NCBI RefSeq assembly: GCF_023111095.1
Contig: NZ_JALGYW010000006.1
Location: 124,001-188,000, forward strand
Reading direction: 5' to 3'
Source of the DNA: Maribellus sp. YY47
Lineage (GTDB): Bacteria > Bacteroidota > Bacteroidia > Bacteroidales > Prolixibacteraceae
DNA: 64,000 nt
In this document: one piece after another, positions 22,950 to 33,265 of the stretch
Position numbering within the stretch: position 1 is the first letter of the stretch
Layout of the letters: every line of letters starts with the position of its first letter
Translations under genes and position numbers: made by a program
The notes under the pieces: generated by a model
What the model was told of the DNA's origin: nothing
Seen by the model: only the letters and a program-made list of their open reading frames with translations
The model's database searches: none

Positions 22950-25511
22950 TTATTCTGATCTTGTTTTGCTGGGCGTCATTTTAGTCTCGCGCCGCATTTC
23001 AAAAATATCGGTACTGATGGAGTAATCGCCTATAAGATGTTTGCAGAAATAGTCAGCCTTTAGCCAGAAAAAGTATTCGGTGTAGTCGCCAAATCCGTGT
23101 CGCTGGCCGGGCATCAGAAAAATGTCGAAACGTTTTTTTGCTTTCATCAAGGCATTGGCCATTCTGATGGTGTTTCCGGGATGAACATTGTTGTCCATGT
23201 CTCCGGTCACTAAAAGCAATTTCCCTTTCAGGTTTTTGGCCAGTTCCGAGTTCTTTTCAATATCATAAATAAATTTCGATTCACCATCGTCGTTTATTTC
23301 TTCGGTTACACCGTGATGTTTTTCACTCCACCAGCGGTTGTAGATGTTATTCTCATGGTTTCCGGCGGAAGAAACGGCAACTTTATAAAAATCGGGATAT
23401 TGTAAAAGTGCGGCTGTTGACATAAAACCTCCACCCGAGTGGCCCGAGATTCCCACCTTTTCAATATCGATGTATTTGTGTTGGTCGGCCAGTTGTTCCA
23501 GTACATATTTTTTGTCGGCCAGACCATAGTCGCGCAAATCGTTGTAACCGTAGTTGTGGTACCATTTTGATCGGCTCGGATGTCCGCCTCGGTTCCCAAG
23601 AGTTACGATAACAAAACCCAACTGTGCAAAACGATCGGTTCTGTCCATTCTTGCCGAGAACGATGTATTTACCGCTTCGGTTTGCGGGCCCGGGTAAACG
23701 TATTCCAGAACCGGGTAAAGTTTGGTCGAATCAAAATCGAAAGGTTTGTACATTACGCCGTAAATATCCGTAATTCCATCGGCAGCTTTGGCTTTGAAAA
23801 TCTCAGGAAATTTGTACCCTGCAGCAAAAAGATTGCTCAGATCAGCGGTTTCAAGCTGCATGACCAGTTTTCCCTGGTTGTCTCTGATTTCTGAAACGGG
23901 AGTTGTATTTACTCTCGAAAAGTTATTGATGAAGTAACGGTAAGAATCGCTCATTTCGGCACTGTGGTTGAAATCACCGGGATTGAGCAGCGTTAATCCA
24001 GAACCGTCGAAGTTTACTTTATACAAATGCTCGTAGTAAGGATTCTCGTCTTTTTCGTGCGCATTGGCTGTAAAATAAAGCACCCTGTTTTTTTCATCCA
24101 CTTTCAGAATTTGGTTGCAATGCCAAGGACCCGAAGTAATCTGATTCTTCAGGTTTCCTTCACCATCGTACAAATAAAAATGGGCCCAACCATCGCGTTC
24201 CGACCAGTGAATAAATTCATTCCCGTTATTAATCAGGTAAGGATCCTGAATTTCAACGTAGGTGTTTAGCCGTTCCTCAACAAGAGTTTTGATCTCACCG
24301 CTTTGTGCATCGGCAACACAAACATCGATTTTGTGTAAATCGCGGCTGGTGCGGGTGAAATATATTTTATCCGAGGACTCTGAAAGCCATCTGCCTGGGA
24401 CGTATTCTTTTAAGCGTTCTTTATTGCTTAAGTTCGCGCGGCAAATGTTTATGGTTTGGTCGGCAAAAGCTGAAACATCAATTTGTTTGCCTTCTTTTTT
24501 AAGCATGTCGAAAACCCATAATTCGGCTTGCGGGGCTTCTTTTTCGCCCGGCATCTGGTATTTATAGGTTTCCAAATCGGGGCGGGGCTGGTTCAAAACG
24601 TTGATCACCCAGAGAGCTTTTACTTTACGGCTGTCGTTACGTTCCAGTGCAAATTTTTTCGAATCGGGAGACCATAAAACATACGCTCCCCTGCGTTTCT
24701 CACTTTCTTTTTTGATGGTTTCCTCATCGTCGTTTTCTTTCGGAGTATAACCACCTCCGAATGCATAATTGTTTTCACCGTCGGTGGTGAGTTGGTGCTC
24801 AACAATAGTAGAGTCTTTTTTGTCTTCCTCTTCTTTCAGCGCTTTCAAGAAATTTTCCTTGTCCATCCAGTAAAGGTTGTAGTCGCGCGCAAAAACAACA
24901 AACGAACTGTCGGGCGAAATGGATGCCCACGATGGATGATCTTTTTTCTCTTTCCAATCTTCCTGTTCGTACAATTCGCCACTTGTAATATTGTATTCAA
25001 AATGAAAAACCTTCTTTTTAGGCTTTTCCTTTTTGGGCTTTTCTGCGGCTTCTGTTTTTGTTGAATCTTGTGTTACCAACGTATCTGCTGCTATTTCTTC
25101 TGTTTCCTCGAACTGAGTGCTTGTAACGTCAAATTGGAAAACAGTGTCATTTTTTTTGAATTTTGGTTTTATGGGTGGCAGATGTTGTGCATCGTAAGGA
25201 TCCTTGGTTATTCGGGTTAACATGGCAGCCATTTTAACGTTGTCCAAAAGGGCTGTTTTGGTTTTTTTGTCGAAATCAACCAAATAGAAAAATTCGCCTT
25301 TCGATGTTTTATAGGAATACCAGAATTTATCTCCGGTTTCCAGCCAATTGGGATTTACAGAAGTGCTAAAAACCATTCGGTTTATTTTTTCGGGGGAGAA
25401 GCGTTCAGCCAAACGATAATTGGCTGTGGTAATTGGTTCGTTTTGAGCAACCGCCTTACCGGTTACCAGCAAGATTGCGATTAAGAAAACAAGTAGATTT
25501 TTTCCGTGCAT
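22950..25511 (-). CDS. S9 family (DPP IV-like) serine peptidase
   Basis: The 853-residue exported peptidase has a signal peptide (ending GKAVAQ), an N-terminal beta-propeller domain (about 45-560) and a C-terminal alpha/beta-hydrolase domain. The nucleophile motif is GISGHSGGGF; the acid and base are in LLVTGDMDNNVHP and GQRHGFGDY. It should remove dipeptides from peptide N-termini in the periplasm. An unusual charged insert, rich in Glu, Thr and Lys (about 128-172, with KPKKEKPKKK), interrupts the first propeller blades. It appears monocistronic; the 1.1-kb region upstream carries no other gene. Confidence 0.93.
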   Translation of the reverse strand: MHGKNLLVFLIAILLVTGKAVAQNEPITTANYRLAERFSPEKINRMVFSTSVNPNWLETGDKFWYSYKTSKGEFFYLVDFDKKTKTALLDNVKMAAMLTRITKDPYDAQHLPPIKPKFKKNDTVFQFDVTSTQFEETEEIAADTLVTQDSTKTEAAEKPKKEKPKKKVFHFEYNITSGELYEQEDWKEKKDHPSWASISPDSSFVVFARDYNLYWMDKENFLKALKEEEDKKDSTIVEHQLTTDGENNYAFGGGYTPKENDDEETIKKESEKRRGAYVLWSPDSKKFALERNDSRKVKALWVINVLNQPRPDLETYKYQMPGEKEAPQAELWVFDMLKKEGKQIDVSAFADQTINICRANLSNKERLKEYVPGRWLSESSDKIYFTRTSRDLHKIDVCVADAQSGEIKTLVEERLNTYVEIQDPYLINNGNEFIHWSERDGWAHFYLYDGEGNLKNQITSGPWHCNQILKVDEKNRVLYFTANAHEKDENPYYEHLYKVNFDGSGLTLLNPGDFNHSAEMSDSYRYFINNFSRVNTTPVSEIRDNQGKLVMQLETADLSNLFAAGYKFPEIFKAKAADGITDIYGVMYKPFDFDSTKLYPVLEYVYPGPQTEAVNTSFSARMDRTDRFAQLGFVIVTLGNRGGHPSRSKWYHNYGYNDLRDYGLADKKYVLEQLADQHKYIDIEKVGISGHSGGGFMSTAALLQYPDFYKVAVSSAGNHENNIYNRWWSEKHHGVTEEINDDGESKFIYDIEKNSELAKNLKGKLLLVTGDMDNNVHPGNTIRMANALMKAKKRFDIFLMPGQRHGFGDYTEYFFWLKADYFCKHLIGDYSISTDIFEMRRETKMTPSKTRSE

Positions 25512-26654
25512 TATTCTGATTTTAAATTGAGTATTCCAATTGTTTGTTTTAATGGTCCGTCAGCTGACGGATGTAACTCGTCCCGAGCACTCGAAACTCG
25601 TTTTATCTGAAGCGAGGCAAAATAAAAAATTAAATCAAAGCGAAAGCTTTCAAAGATCAGTAATTGTGGTTTGGAATCAGGGACGTAGAGATCTTTACCC
25701 ACAAGTTGCCGGGTGTTATTGAAGGTCTCTGGATGTATGAAGGAAAGTAAAAATACATATAAAACGAAAGTTTTGTGAAGTAATGTCTATGGCTGGGATT
25801 AGAAAAGGAAAGAAATTCTGCAAAAATGTCTTCGAGATTACATGTTAATTGACTAAACCCTGTAGAATAATTGTTTTCAGGTAGTCATTGATTTGGGTGT
25901 TGAGTTAATCCAAAAACTCTTTTTTTATCAGGTTCTGCCCTTGTCAGCAACTTGGATTTAGTTAATGCGATTATTGTGAGGGGATTTGGACGATTTGAAG
26001 GTTTTCTTTTCAGGCTGTTTCTGAAACTGAAATAGCAAGAACGGATAAATAAAAAACAACTTCTCAGAAGTAAATGGGGGAATGGTAGGAGTGAAATTTC
26101 GATTTTATTTCAAATCCATGAAATGGGTGGGGTTCATTTTTAGTGATTATGCTTGATTTGATCGTTGGGGGTGAATTTCTTTAGAAGTGTAGGCTAAGAA
26201 GTAGCAAAAGTAGTTGAATCGGAGCAAATGTCGCTGCTTGATGTTTTCTTTTGTTTGCTTTGATATTTATTTTGTTTGTTTTTTGATATTTATTTTCTGT
26301 TTTGTTTGTTTTTGTTTGTTTTTTATTTAATCTTAGCGAATAATTAATAATCTAAACTTAACAATAATGAAAGCGAACTTTAATCTCCCTGTAATATTAA
26401 TGATCGACTTTTGAGCTCTCAAATTTAGTAGAGCCAAAATTCGCAACAATAATGAAAAAAATCTTCTCTATCTCTTTATCCATATTTGATAAGAAAGAAA
26501 TCTGATCTGAATAAGAAAAGGTTATTTAAACTTTTAATCCAGAAGCAAGGATTGCTAAGCTGGTTATTCGGCTTTATGGTAGTATAAAGTAGTCAAAGCT
26601 CAACAAGCGAAATTTTAGTAATCAATAAAATATTAATTTTTACAATTCATAGTT
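25512..26654. other. 1.1-kb non-coding region upstream of the Sus-type locus
   Basis: No convincing gene is present. It contains a 16-bp perfect palindrome TCCGTCAGCTGACGGA (25556-25571), a T-rich low-complexity stretch (26240-26330) with a 23-bp-period repeat of TTTGATATTTATTTT (26259 and 26282) and TTTGTTTG runs, and two tiny ATG frames (26367-26414, MKANFNLPVILMIDF; 26452-26505, MKKIFSISLSIFDKKEI). The tiny frames could be leader peptides or chance. The size suggests a long 5' regulatory region for the uptake operon. Confidence 0.6.
26259..26330. repeat. T-rich direct repeats in the Sus-locus leader
   Basis: TTTGATATTTATTTT occurs at 26259-26273 and 26282-26296, followed by TTTGTTTGTTTTTGTTTG. 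The strand bias (almost no A/C on plus) is extreme. It is a low-complexity tract, possibly containing several TTTG -33 elements. Confidence 0.6.
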
Positions 26655-28007
26655 ATGAAGGTGTTAATTTTTTATCGAAAGAAAATGTTGTCGTACATTG
26701 TTTCGACTTCTATTCTCCTCCTTTTATTGCTATCGTGTAATGATGATTCGGAAAGTCCTTCCGGAGAGCCGCACGACCCATCGAAACCTATTGTAGTGAC
26801 CACTTTCTCTCCAACTGAAGGTGGCGCTAAGGATAAGATTTTATTAGATGGCGCGAACTTTGGCACTGATGCCAGCAAGATTGAGGTGTATTTCAACTTA
26901 AAGAAAGCTGCTGTGATTTCGTCCAGCGGAAATCGAATTTATGCCATTGTGCCTCGTCTTCCGGGTGATAAGCCCGTAGTCAAAGTCGTAATAGGTGAAA
27001 ATTCTGCCACTTACGATTCTACATTTTTGTATACGCCTCAGGCTCAGGTTACCACTGTTACCGGAAATGGCAATGCAGATTTTCTGGAGGGAACACTTGA
27101 TCAGGCTCATGTATATGGAAAATATCTTGATCTGGATGCTGAGGGCAATCTGTTTATGTCACAGCGTGATGGCGGTTCTTTTGGGATAGCGCGGATCAGT
27201 GAAAAGGAAAATATCGTTACTCCTTTGATTATGGTTACAAACACTGCTGACCGTGTTTTGTATGCCAATGGTCTCACTGTAGATCGTAAAACCGGTATTC
27301 TGACTGCGTCTCACGAATCAGTACCGGAGGTGTTTTTCTCTTTTGACCCGAGGGAAGCCTGGAACCCACGTCAGCGAAATGCCAAGTTTTCAGAGTCGGA
27401 CTATGCTTCTATTGTTTGGAATGACCGCTATGCAAACTTTATTACGTTCTGTCCTTATGACAATATGCTCTACACCCGGTTTCGGGATGGCAAGATTGCC
27501 AGGATCGATCCGGATACCTATGACGCGGAGATTGTACATCAAGGCCCTTACGGATCGCAATACGGGCAGGGAATAAACCCGTTAAAACCGTGGGAGCTCT
27601 ATATTACCTTGCATTCCAATGCCAGTCCGGTTGAATTCAGACAGGGGATTATGATGCTTGATCTTCGTGATATGGATAGTGGATTTAAACGTCTGAATGC
27701 TCCGGGCGGAAGTGGATTTCGCGACGGTCCTGTGGAAGACGCTTTGTTTAACTATCCAAAAGACATCAAGTTTGATAATGATGGAAACATGTTTATTGCT
27801 GATTATGGAAACCATTGCATTCGCATGCTCTCGGCTGATGGTATTGTCTCTACGGTGGCCGGCCAGCCCGGAACATCCGGTTACAAAGATGGTGGTCCGG
27901 TAGAATCACTGTTTAAAAATCCCTGGGGTGTCGCAGTCAATGAGCTGGGAGAGATTTACATTGCTGATTGGGGAAATGCAAGGATTCGCAAATTAGTAAT
28001 CGAATAA
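26655..28007 (+). CDS. TIG/NHL-repeat surface lipoprotein of the Sus-type locus
   Basis: The 450-residue product has a lipoprotein signal with lipobox LLSC (about 25-28), an IPT/TIG immunoglobulin-like domain (about 45-130, FSPTEGGAKDKILLDGANFG) and a C-terminal beta-propeller with NHL repeats (FNYPKDIKFDNDGNMFIADYG and the next copy FKNPWGVAVNELGEIYIADWG). NHL/TIG lipoproteins accompany many SusC/SusD pairs and probably bind glycan on the cell surface. An internal ATG at 26685 (MLSYIVST) would give a more typical signal. The SusC gene starts 7 bases after the stop. Confidence 0.87.
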   Translation: MKVLIFYRKKMLSYIVSTSILLLLLLSCNDDSESPSGEPHDPSKPIVVTTFSPTEGGAKDKILLDGANFGTDASKIEVYFNLKKAAVISSSGNRIYAIVPRLPGDKPVVKVVIGENSATYDSTFLYTPQAQVTTVTGNGNADFLEGTLDQAHVYGKYLDLDAEGNLFMSQRDGGSFGIARISEKENIVTPLIMVTNTADRVLYANGLTVDRKTGILTASHESVPEVFFSFDPREAWNPRQRNAKFSESDYASIVWNDRYANFITFCPYDNMLYTRFRDGKIARIDPDTYDAEIVHQGPYGSQYGQGINPLKPWELYITLHSNASPVEFRQGIMMLDLRDMDSGFKRLNAPGGSGFRDGPVEDALFNYPKDIKFDNDGNMFIADYGNHCIRMLSADGIVSTVAGQPGTSGYKDGGPVESLFKNPWGVAVNELGEIYIADWGNARIRKLVIE

Positions 28008-28014
28008 TTAACCT

Positions 28015-31000
28015 ATGTATAAAATGAAGATCATTCGCATTATGTGCCTGTTGCTGTTATGTTTGACGCATATGGCTACTTTCGCACAGCAAAAAGAAGA
28101 ACTAAAGATCGCTGGAAAGGTGGTCGACGAACAAGGTGAGCCGCTTCCCGGTGTAACCGTATATGTAAAAGACAGGCCCACTGCAGGGACTTACACCAAT
28201 GCTGACGGGGAGTTTACGATAAACGTATTGTATGGTGACCGTTTGGTATTCACTTTCGTAGGTTACGAGCCAATTGAACATGTTTCAGTGAAGTCTGTCG
28301 ATAATCTGCAGATACAATTTGCCCAAAAGGGGGTAGCACTGGACGAGTTCGTTGTGGTTGGCCTCGGAGCAAAGGAACGAAAAATCAGTTCAGTAGGTGC
28401 GATTTCTACAATAGACGTCAAAGAATTACAGGTACCTGCCAGATCTGTTGCCAACTTGCTTGGTGGTCGTGCCGCGGGGATTATCTCTTTGCAAACGAGC
28501 GGAGAGCCGGGAAAGAATATTTCAGAATTTTGGGTACGTGGTATCGGTACATTTGGAGCCAATAGTAGTGCTCTGGTTCTCATCGATGGTTTAGAAGGTG
28601 ACCTGAATACGATCGACCCGGCAGATATTGAGAGTTTTTCAATCCTGAAAGACGCATCGGCTACTGCTGTTTATGGGGTTAGAGGGGCAAACGGCGTAGT
28701 GTTGGTTAATACCAAAAAAGGTCTCGTGGATAAGACCCAAATTACGGTCAGAGCCAATTCTACCTTATCTCTTATCAATCGCTTGCCCAACTATCTGGAT
28801 GCCTACGAATATGCACAATTGGCCAATGAAGCCAATATTATTCGTGGTCAAGCACCTTTATATAACGAAACCGAGATGGGGATTATCCGGGATGGTTTGG
28901 ATCCGGATATGTATCCCAATGTAAACTGGCAGGATGAGATACTGAATAAAAGCTTTTGGTCTCACAGTATTTATGTTAGTGGCCGAGGTGGTAGTGAAGT
29001 TGCCAAATATTTTCTGAGTTTGGGGGCAAACAGCGAAACAGCTGCTTACAAAGTGGAAAAAAACAGTCCGTATGCTTCAAACGTAGGGTATAATACTTAT
29101 AATTATAGAGTCAACCTAGATCTTAACCTGACTGAGACCACAGGCGTCTACGTGGGGTCAGATGGTTTCTTTTCGCAGTTGAATCAGCCGGGGGTTGCAA
29201 ATACAGAGTATATTTGGAATGCGCAGGCTCGCCTTACCCCGTTGACTATCCCTACTGTATATTCAAATGGTTTGTATCCCGGAATTGGTGCAGGTTCGCA
29301 ATCTTCACCTTATGTAATGATTAACCAGACTGGACAGGCTTCTGATCAGGTATTTAAAGGGAAAGCTACCCTCGCTTTAAATCAGGATCTCGCTTTTATA
29401 ACTAAAGGTTTAAAATTCAGGATACAGGGAGCTTACGATATTCATAGTTTCTTCAAAGAACGCAGAAGGATCCAACCGGCGCTATACGAAGCTACCGGGA
29501 GGAGTTATGACGGTACTCTCATTATGATTGAGCGTGTACAGGAACAACAAGCATCGTACAGCAGATCGACTTCGCAGTATCGCAAGTATCACCTTGAGGC
29601 AACTTTAAATTATGACAAGGTATTTAAAGAGGACCACCGTACTTCTGCCTTGGTATATTATTACCTTAGTGACGCCAAAGATACAGAAGATGCGACCAGT
29701 AACCTGGAAGCCATCCCACTTCGCTATCAGGGCGTTTCCAGTCGGTTTACCTATGGATACAAGGATACTTATCTGTTGGACGTTAACTTTGGTTACACCG
29801 GATCTGAAAACTTCCAACCTGGAAGACAATATGGATTTTTCCCTTCTCTGGCTCTGGGTTGGGTGCCAACAAATTATGAGTTTGTTAAAAAGGCGGCTCC
29901 ATGGCTGGATTTCTTTAAAATCAGAGCCTCCTACGGTACAGTAGGTAACGACCGAATTACCAGTATCCGTTTCCCGTATTTAACTAAAGTGAACGAAGGT
30001 ACAGGAACCATCTGGGGCGTACCAGGTATCGAAACGATCGGTGAAACCCGTATCGGAGCAGATAACCTCGCATGGGAGAGAGCAATCAAGTCTAACTTAG
30101 GGTTTGAGGGTAAACTTTTCGATAATAAAGTAGATTTTGTTTTTGAAATGTTTAAAGACCAGCGAAATGGGATTTTCCAACAGAGGGTGCAGGTTCCTGA
30201 ATATGTGGGAGTGATTTCTAATCCATATGCTAACGTTGGGCGAATGAAGAGTACAGGTGCTGACGGTAATATTAGCTATACAACTGAGATTACACCCAAA
30301 TTTGGTATTACGTTACGGGGTAATTTCACGTATTCCAAAAACACTGTGCAGAATTGGGAACAGGCTTATTTGGAATATCCCTATCTGGAGTATAATGGAT
30401 TTCCTTACGGTTCCATACGAGGATATCAGGCTATCGGGCTCTTTAAAGATGAAGACGATGTGAAATACAGTCCTCAACAGACTTTTGGAACGGTTATGCC
30501 CGGAGATATCAAGTATAAGGATGTAAATGGTGACGGGGTTATAAATACTATGGATAAAGTGCCATTGACCCACAGTAACTATCCGTTAACAATGTTTGGT
30601 TTTGGTGGTGAGTTCCGCTACAAAAACCTAACACTTGGTGTGTTATTTAAGGGAACCGGAAAAACTTCCTTCTTCTACGTGGGGCAAAATACAACTGTGA
30701 ACGGTGTGTCAGAAACAAACGGAATGGGTTATATGCCCTTCTTCCAGGGGAATGAGGGAAATGTGCTCACTTTGGCTGCCGATCCTAAAAACCGATGGAT
30801 TCCGATGGATTACGCCCTCGAGCATGGTATAGATCCGGCTTTAGCTGAAAACCCGAATGCCCGTTTCCCGCGTTTGCAATATGGAAATAATGCCAACAAC
30901 AGTCAGTTGTCTACCTTTTGGCAGGGAGATTCACGTTATTTGCGATTGCAGGAAGTAACATTGAATTACCGGGTTGATTCCAGTTTCCTGAAGCGTTTAG

Positions 31001-31149
31001 GCGTGTCTTCAATGGATGTACAGCTTGTAGGTACCAACCTTTACATATGGGATAAGGTGAAGATCTTTGATCCGGAACAAGCCGTTTGGAATGGACGAAA
31101 GTATCCGATTCCTCAGACCTATGCGGTGCAAGTCTATTTTAACTTATAG
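28015..31149 (+). CDS. SusC/RagA-type TonB-dependent outer-membrane transporter
   Basis: The 1044-residue product has a signal peptide (ending ATFAQ), a carboxypeptidase-regulatory-like domain (about 30-110, KVVDEQGEPLPGVTVYVKD), a plug with VRGIGTFGANSSALVLIDG and SILKDASATAVYGVRGANG, and a large beta-barrel ending in a typical C-terminal strand (YAVQVYFNL). It takes up an oligomer, usually a glycan or peptide, together with SusD, powered by TonB. The substrate is not evident as no glycosidase is linked. The second ATG at 28024 is also possible. Confidence 0.95.
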   Translation: MYKMKIIRIMCLLLLCLTHMATFAQQKEELKIAGKVVDEQGEPLPGVTVYVKDRPTAGTYTNADGEFTINVLYGDRLVFTFVGYEPIEHVSVKSVDNLQIQFAQKGVALDEFVVVGLGAKERKISSVGAISTIDVKELQVPARSVANLLGGRAAGIISLQTSGEPGKNISEFWVRGIGTFGANSSALVLIDGLEGDLNTIDPADIESFSILKDASATAVYGVRGANGVVLVNTKKGLVDKTQITVRANSTLSLINRLPNYLDAYEYAQLANEANIIRGQAPLYNETEMGIIRDGLDPDMYPNVNWQDEILNKSFWSHSIYVSGRGGSEVAKYFLSLGANSETAAYKVEKNSPYASNVGYNTYNYRVNLDLNLTETTGVYVGSDGFFSQLNQPGVANTEYIWNAQARLTPLTIPTVYSNGLYPGIGAGSQSSPYVMINQTGQASDQVFKGKATLALNQDLAFITKGLKFRIQGAYDIHSFFKERRRIQPALYEATGRSYDGTLIMIERVQEQQASYSRSTSQYRKYHLEATLNYDKVFKEDHRTSALVYYYLSDAKDTEDATSNLEAIPLRYQGVSSRFTYGYKDTYLLDVNFGYTGSENFQPGRQYGFFPSLALGWVPTNYEFVKKAAPWLDFFKIRASYGTVGNDRITSIRFPYLTKVNEGTGTIWGVPGIETIGETRIGADNLAWERAIKSNLGFEGKLFDNKVDFVFEMFKDQRNGIFQQRVQVPEYVGVISNPYANVGRMKSTGADGNISYTTEITPKFGITLRGNFTYSKNTVQNWEQAYLEYPYLEYNGFPYGSIRGYQAIGLFKDEDDVKYSPQQTFGTVMPGDIKYKDVNGDGVINTMDKVPLTHSNYPLTMFGFGGEFRYKNLTLGVLFKGTGKTSFFYVGQNTTVNGVSETNGMGYMPFFQGNEGNVLTLAADPKNRWIPMDYALEHGIDPALAENPNARFPRLQYGNNANNSQLSTFWQGDSRYLRLQEVTLNYRVDSSFLKRLGVSSMDVQLVGTNLYIWDKVKIFDPEQAVWNGRKYPIPQTYAVQVYFNL

Positions 31150-31171
31150 TAATACACTAATATTTAATGAG

Positions 31172-33232
31172 ATGAAATCATTTGTAATTATAAAAAGAAT
31201 AACTATAGCGTCTGTTGTAGGCTTGATCTGTGCGATGACGACATCATGTAAGGATTATCTGAATATCGATGATTACTTTGACGATGAATTCAACATTGAT
31301 TCAGCATTTGTAAACGCGCGGTATATGGAAGCATACATGTGGGGTGCGGCAGACATGTTCCCGGACGAAGCTCAAACCGTCAGGTATGGATATACGCCGG
31401 GGCCTATGGCCGCTGATGAAGCATTCAACGGATTAACGGGTGGCGGTTCAAGCAACGTTTATTACGGGATGGATTTTGCTACCGGAAGGATCACTCCTGA
31501 CTTTTTTGGAGATTCCTCTCCCAATCTTAATCAATGGGGCAAGTATTATAAAATCATTCGTAAAACGAACAATATTCTACAAAATCTCGACGTACCCAAA
31601 GATTTAACTACAGCTGACAGGCTTCGAATCGAAGGCTATACTCGTTTTATTCGTGCCTATGCATATTACAGTCTCCTAGTGGATTATGGTCCTCCGATTA
31701 TTCTGGGCGATGAAGTTGTTAATACCAACGAATCGCTTGAATATTATGATCGTCCGAGAGCAACGTATGACGAAGCGATGGAATATGTTTGTGAAGAATT
31801 TGAAAAAGCAGCCGAATTAATGCCCAAAGAAGTAGGTATTCTGGATTTTGGACGTCCTACAAAAGGTGCTGCCTATGGTTTGATTGCCCGGTTAAGATTG
31901 ATCCATGCCAGTCCATTGTTTAACGGAGGTTCGGTGGCCAGTTCATATTTCGGTAACTGGAAACGTTCTACAGACAATGTGTTCTATGTTTCTCAGGAAT
32001 ATGACGAAAGCAGATGGGCACTTGCTGCAGCAGCAGCGAAAAGGGTTATGGATCTTGGTTTGTATCAGCTGTATACCGTGAAAGCAGACGTGAATACACC
32101 TGCACTTCCCGAAGGTGTAGTTTCTGATCCGAACTTCTATGGTAGCTATCCGAATGGTGCCGCTGGCATCGATGCCTTCCGTTCTTATTCTGATATCTTT
32201 ACCGGTGAAGCGGTAGCTGCTATCAATAAAGAATTGATATGGGGTAGAAACACTTCATACATAAATGATTATATCAATCAAGGTGCCTTTCCTCCCTCTC
32301 TTGGTGGATGGGGGCGTTTTTGTGTGACCCAAAAAGTAGTTGATGCCTACCTGATGGAAGATGGTCGTACCAAAGATGAAGCGCGTGGAGATACCTATTT
32401 TGAAGCAGTTGGCGACCTCCCGGCAGGTGGTACGTTTGACGACCTGTTTACCGAACAACCTAAATCTTTCTCTGGTTATCCTATGAATGCAGGCGTGTTT
32501 AAAATGTATGCCAATCGCGAAATGCGGTTTTATGCATCGGTCGGTTTCAATGAAGCCATTTGGCAGGCTTTGTCGAGTACTACTGTTAATATGCACACTG
32601 CCAAATACTATTATCAGGATGAAGATGGTCGGGGTGGTGTGACCGCAACCTCACCTAACTATCCGATAACCGGTTATGTGATCAAGAAATATGATCACCC
32701 TTATGATGCGATTAGTGGTACAGGAGCCCGCCGTATTCCGAAAGCATATCCGATCATCCGGTATGCAGAGATTTTGTTGTCGTATGCTGAGGCAGTTAAT
32801 AATTTGACTAGTAGTCATACTGTTCAGCTTGGCGATCAGCAATATACAATCAGCAGAGATATCGAAGAAATTAAAAACTCCTTTAACCTTGTACGTTACC
32901 GTGCCGGACTACCTGGCTTGTCGGCCAATCAATTGAATAATCCGACTGATGTACAGCAAGCGATTGAGCGGGAACGCATGGTTGAGTTTTTATATGAGAA
33001 CAGACGTTTTTATGATGTGCGTCGCTGGGGTATCTATGAAGAGTCAGAACGGGAACCTATTCGGGGCATGAATCCGGATGGTGCTGACCGGGAAAGTTAC
33101 TACAGACGTACCATTCCGGCTACTTCGTCCTATCTTACTCGTGCGGTTGACAAGAAGTTGGTTTGGGTGCCGCTTCCTCGCACTGAGTTGCGCCGGTTGC
33201 CTTCGCTGGATCAGAATCCGGGTTACAATTAA
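31172..33232 (+). CDS. SusD/RagB-type surface nutrient-binding lipoprotein
   Basis: The 686-residue product (from the ATG at 31172, which opens the lipoprotein signal MKSFVIIKRITIASVVGL with lipobox TTSC) has the SusD helical TPR fold (LRIEGYTRFIRAYAYYSLLVDYGP, YGLIARLRLIHASPLFNGG) and the C-terminal ERMVEFLYENRRFYDVRRWG motif. It closes as a lid on the SusC barrel and binds ligand. The open frame extends back to 31067 inside susC, but that start would hide the signal. It lies 22 bases after SusC. Confidence 0.95.
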   Translation: MKSFVIIKRITIASVVGLICAMTTSCKDYLNIDDYFDDEFNIDSAFVNARYMEAYMWGAADMFPDEAQTVRYGYTPGPMAADEAFNGLTGGGSSNVYYGMDFATGRITPDFFGDSSPNLNQWGKYYKIIRKTNNILQNLDVPKDLTTADRLRIEGYTRFIRAYAYYSLLVDYGPPIILGDEVVNTNESLEYYDRPRATYDEAMEYVCEEFEKAAELMPKEVGILDFGRPTKGAAYGLIARLRLIHASPLFNGGSVASSYFGNWKRSTDNVFYVSQEYDESRWALAAAAAKRVMDLGLYQLYTVKADVNTPALPEGVVSDPNFYGSYPNGAAGIDAFRSYSDIFTGEAVAAINKELIWGRNTSYINDYINQGAFPPSLGGWGRFCVTQKVVDAYLMEDGRTKDEARGDTYFEAVGDLPAGGTFDDLFTEQPKSFSGYPMNAGVFKMYANREMRFYASVGFNEAIWQALSSTTVNMHTAKYYYQDEDGRGGVTATSPNYPITGYVIKKYDHPYDAISGTGARRIPKAYPIIRYAEILLSYAEAVNNLTSSHTVQLGDQQYTISRDIEEIKNSFNLVRYRAGLPGLSANQLNNPTDVQQAIERERMVEFLYENRRFYDVRRWGIYEESEREPIRGMNPDGADRESYYRRTIPATSSYLTRAVDKKLVWVPLPRTELRRLPSLDQNPGYN

Positions 33233-33265
33233 GATTATGCAGAACAAGTAGGAAAAACGACACAA

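Noticed and set aside
25540-25722. Short open frames on both strands next to the S9 peptidase start
   Set aside because: They cover the palindrome and low-value repeat-like DNA, show no domain and no start signal.
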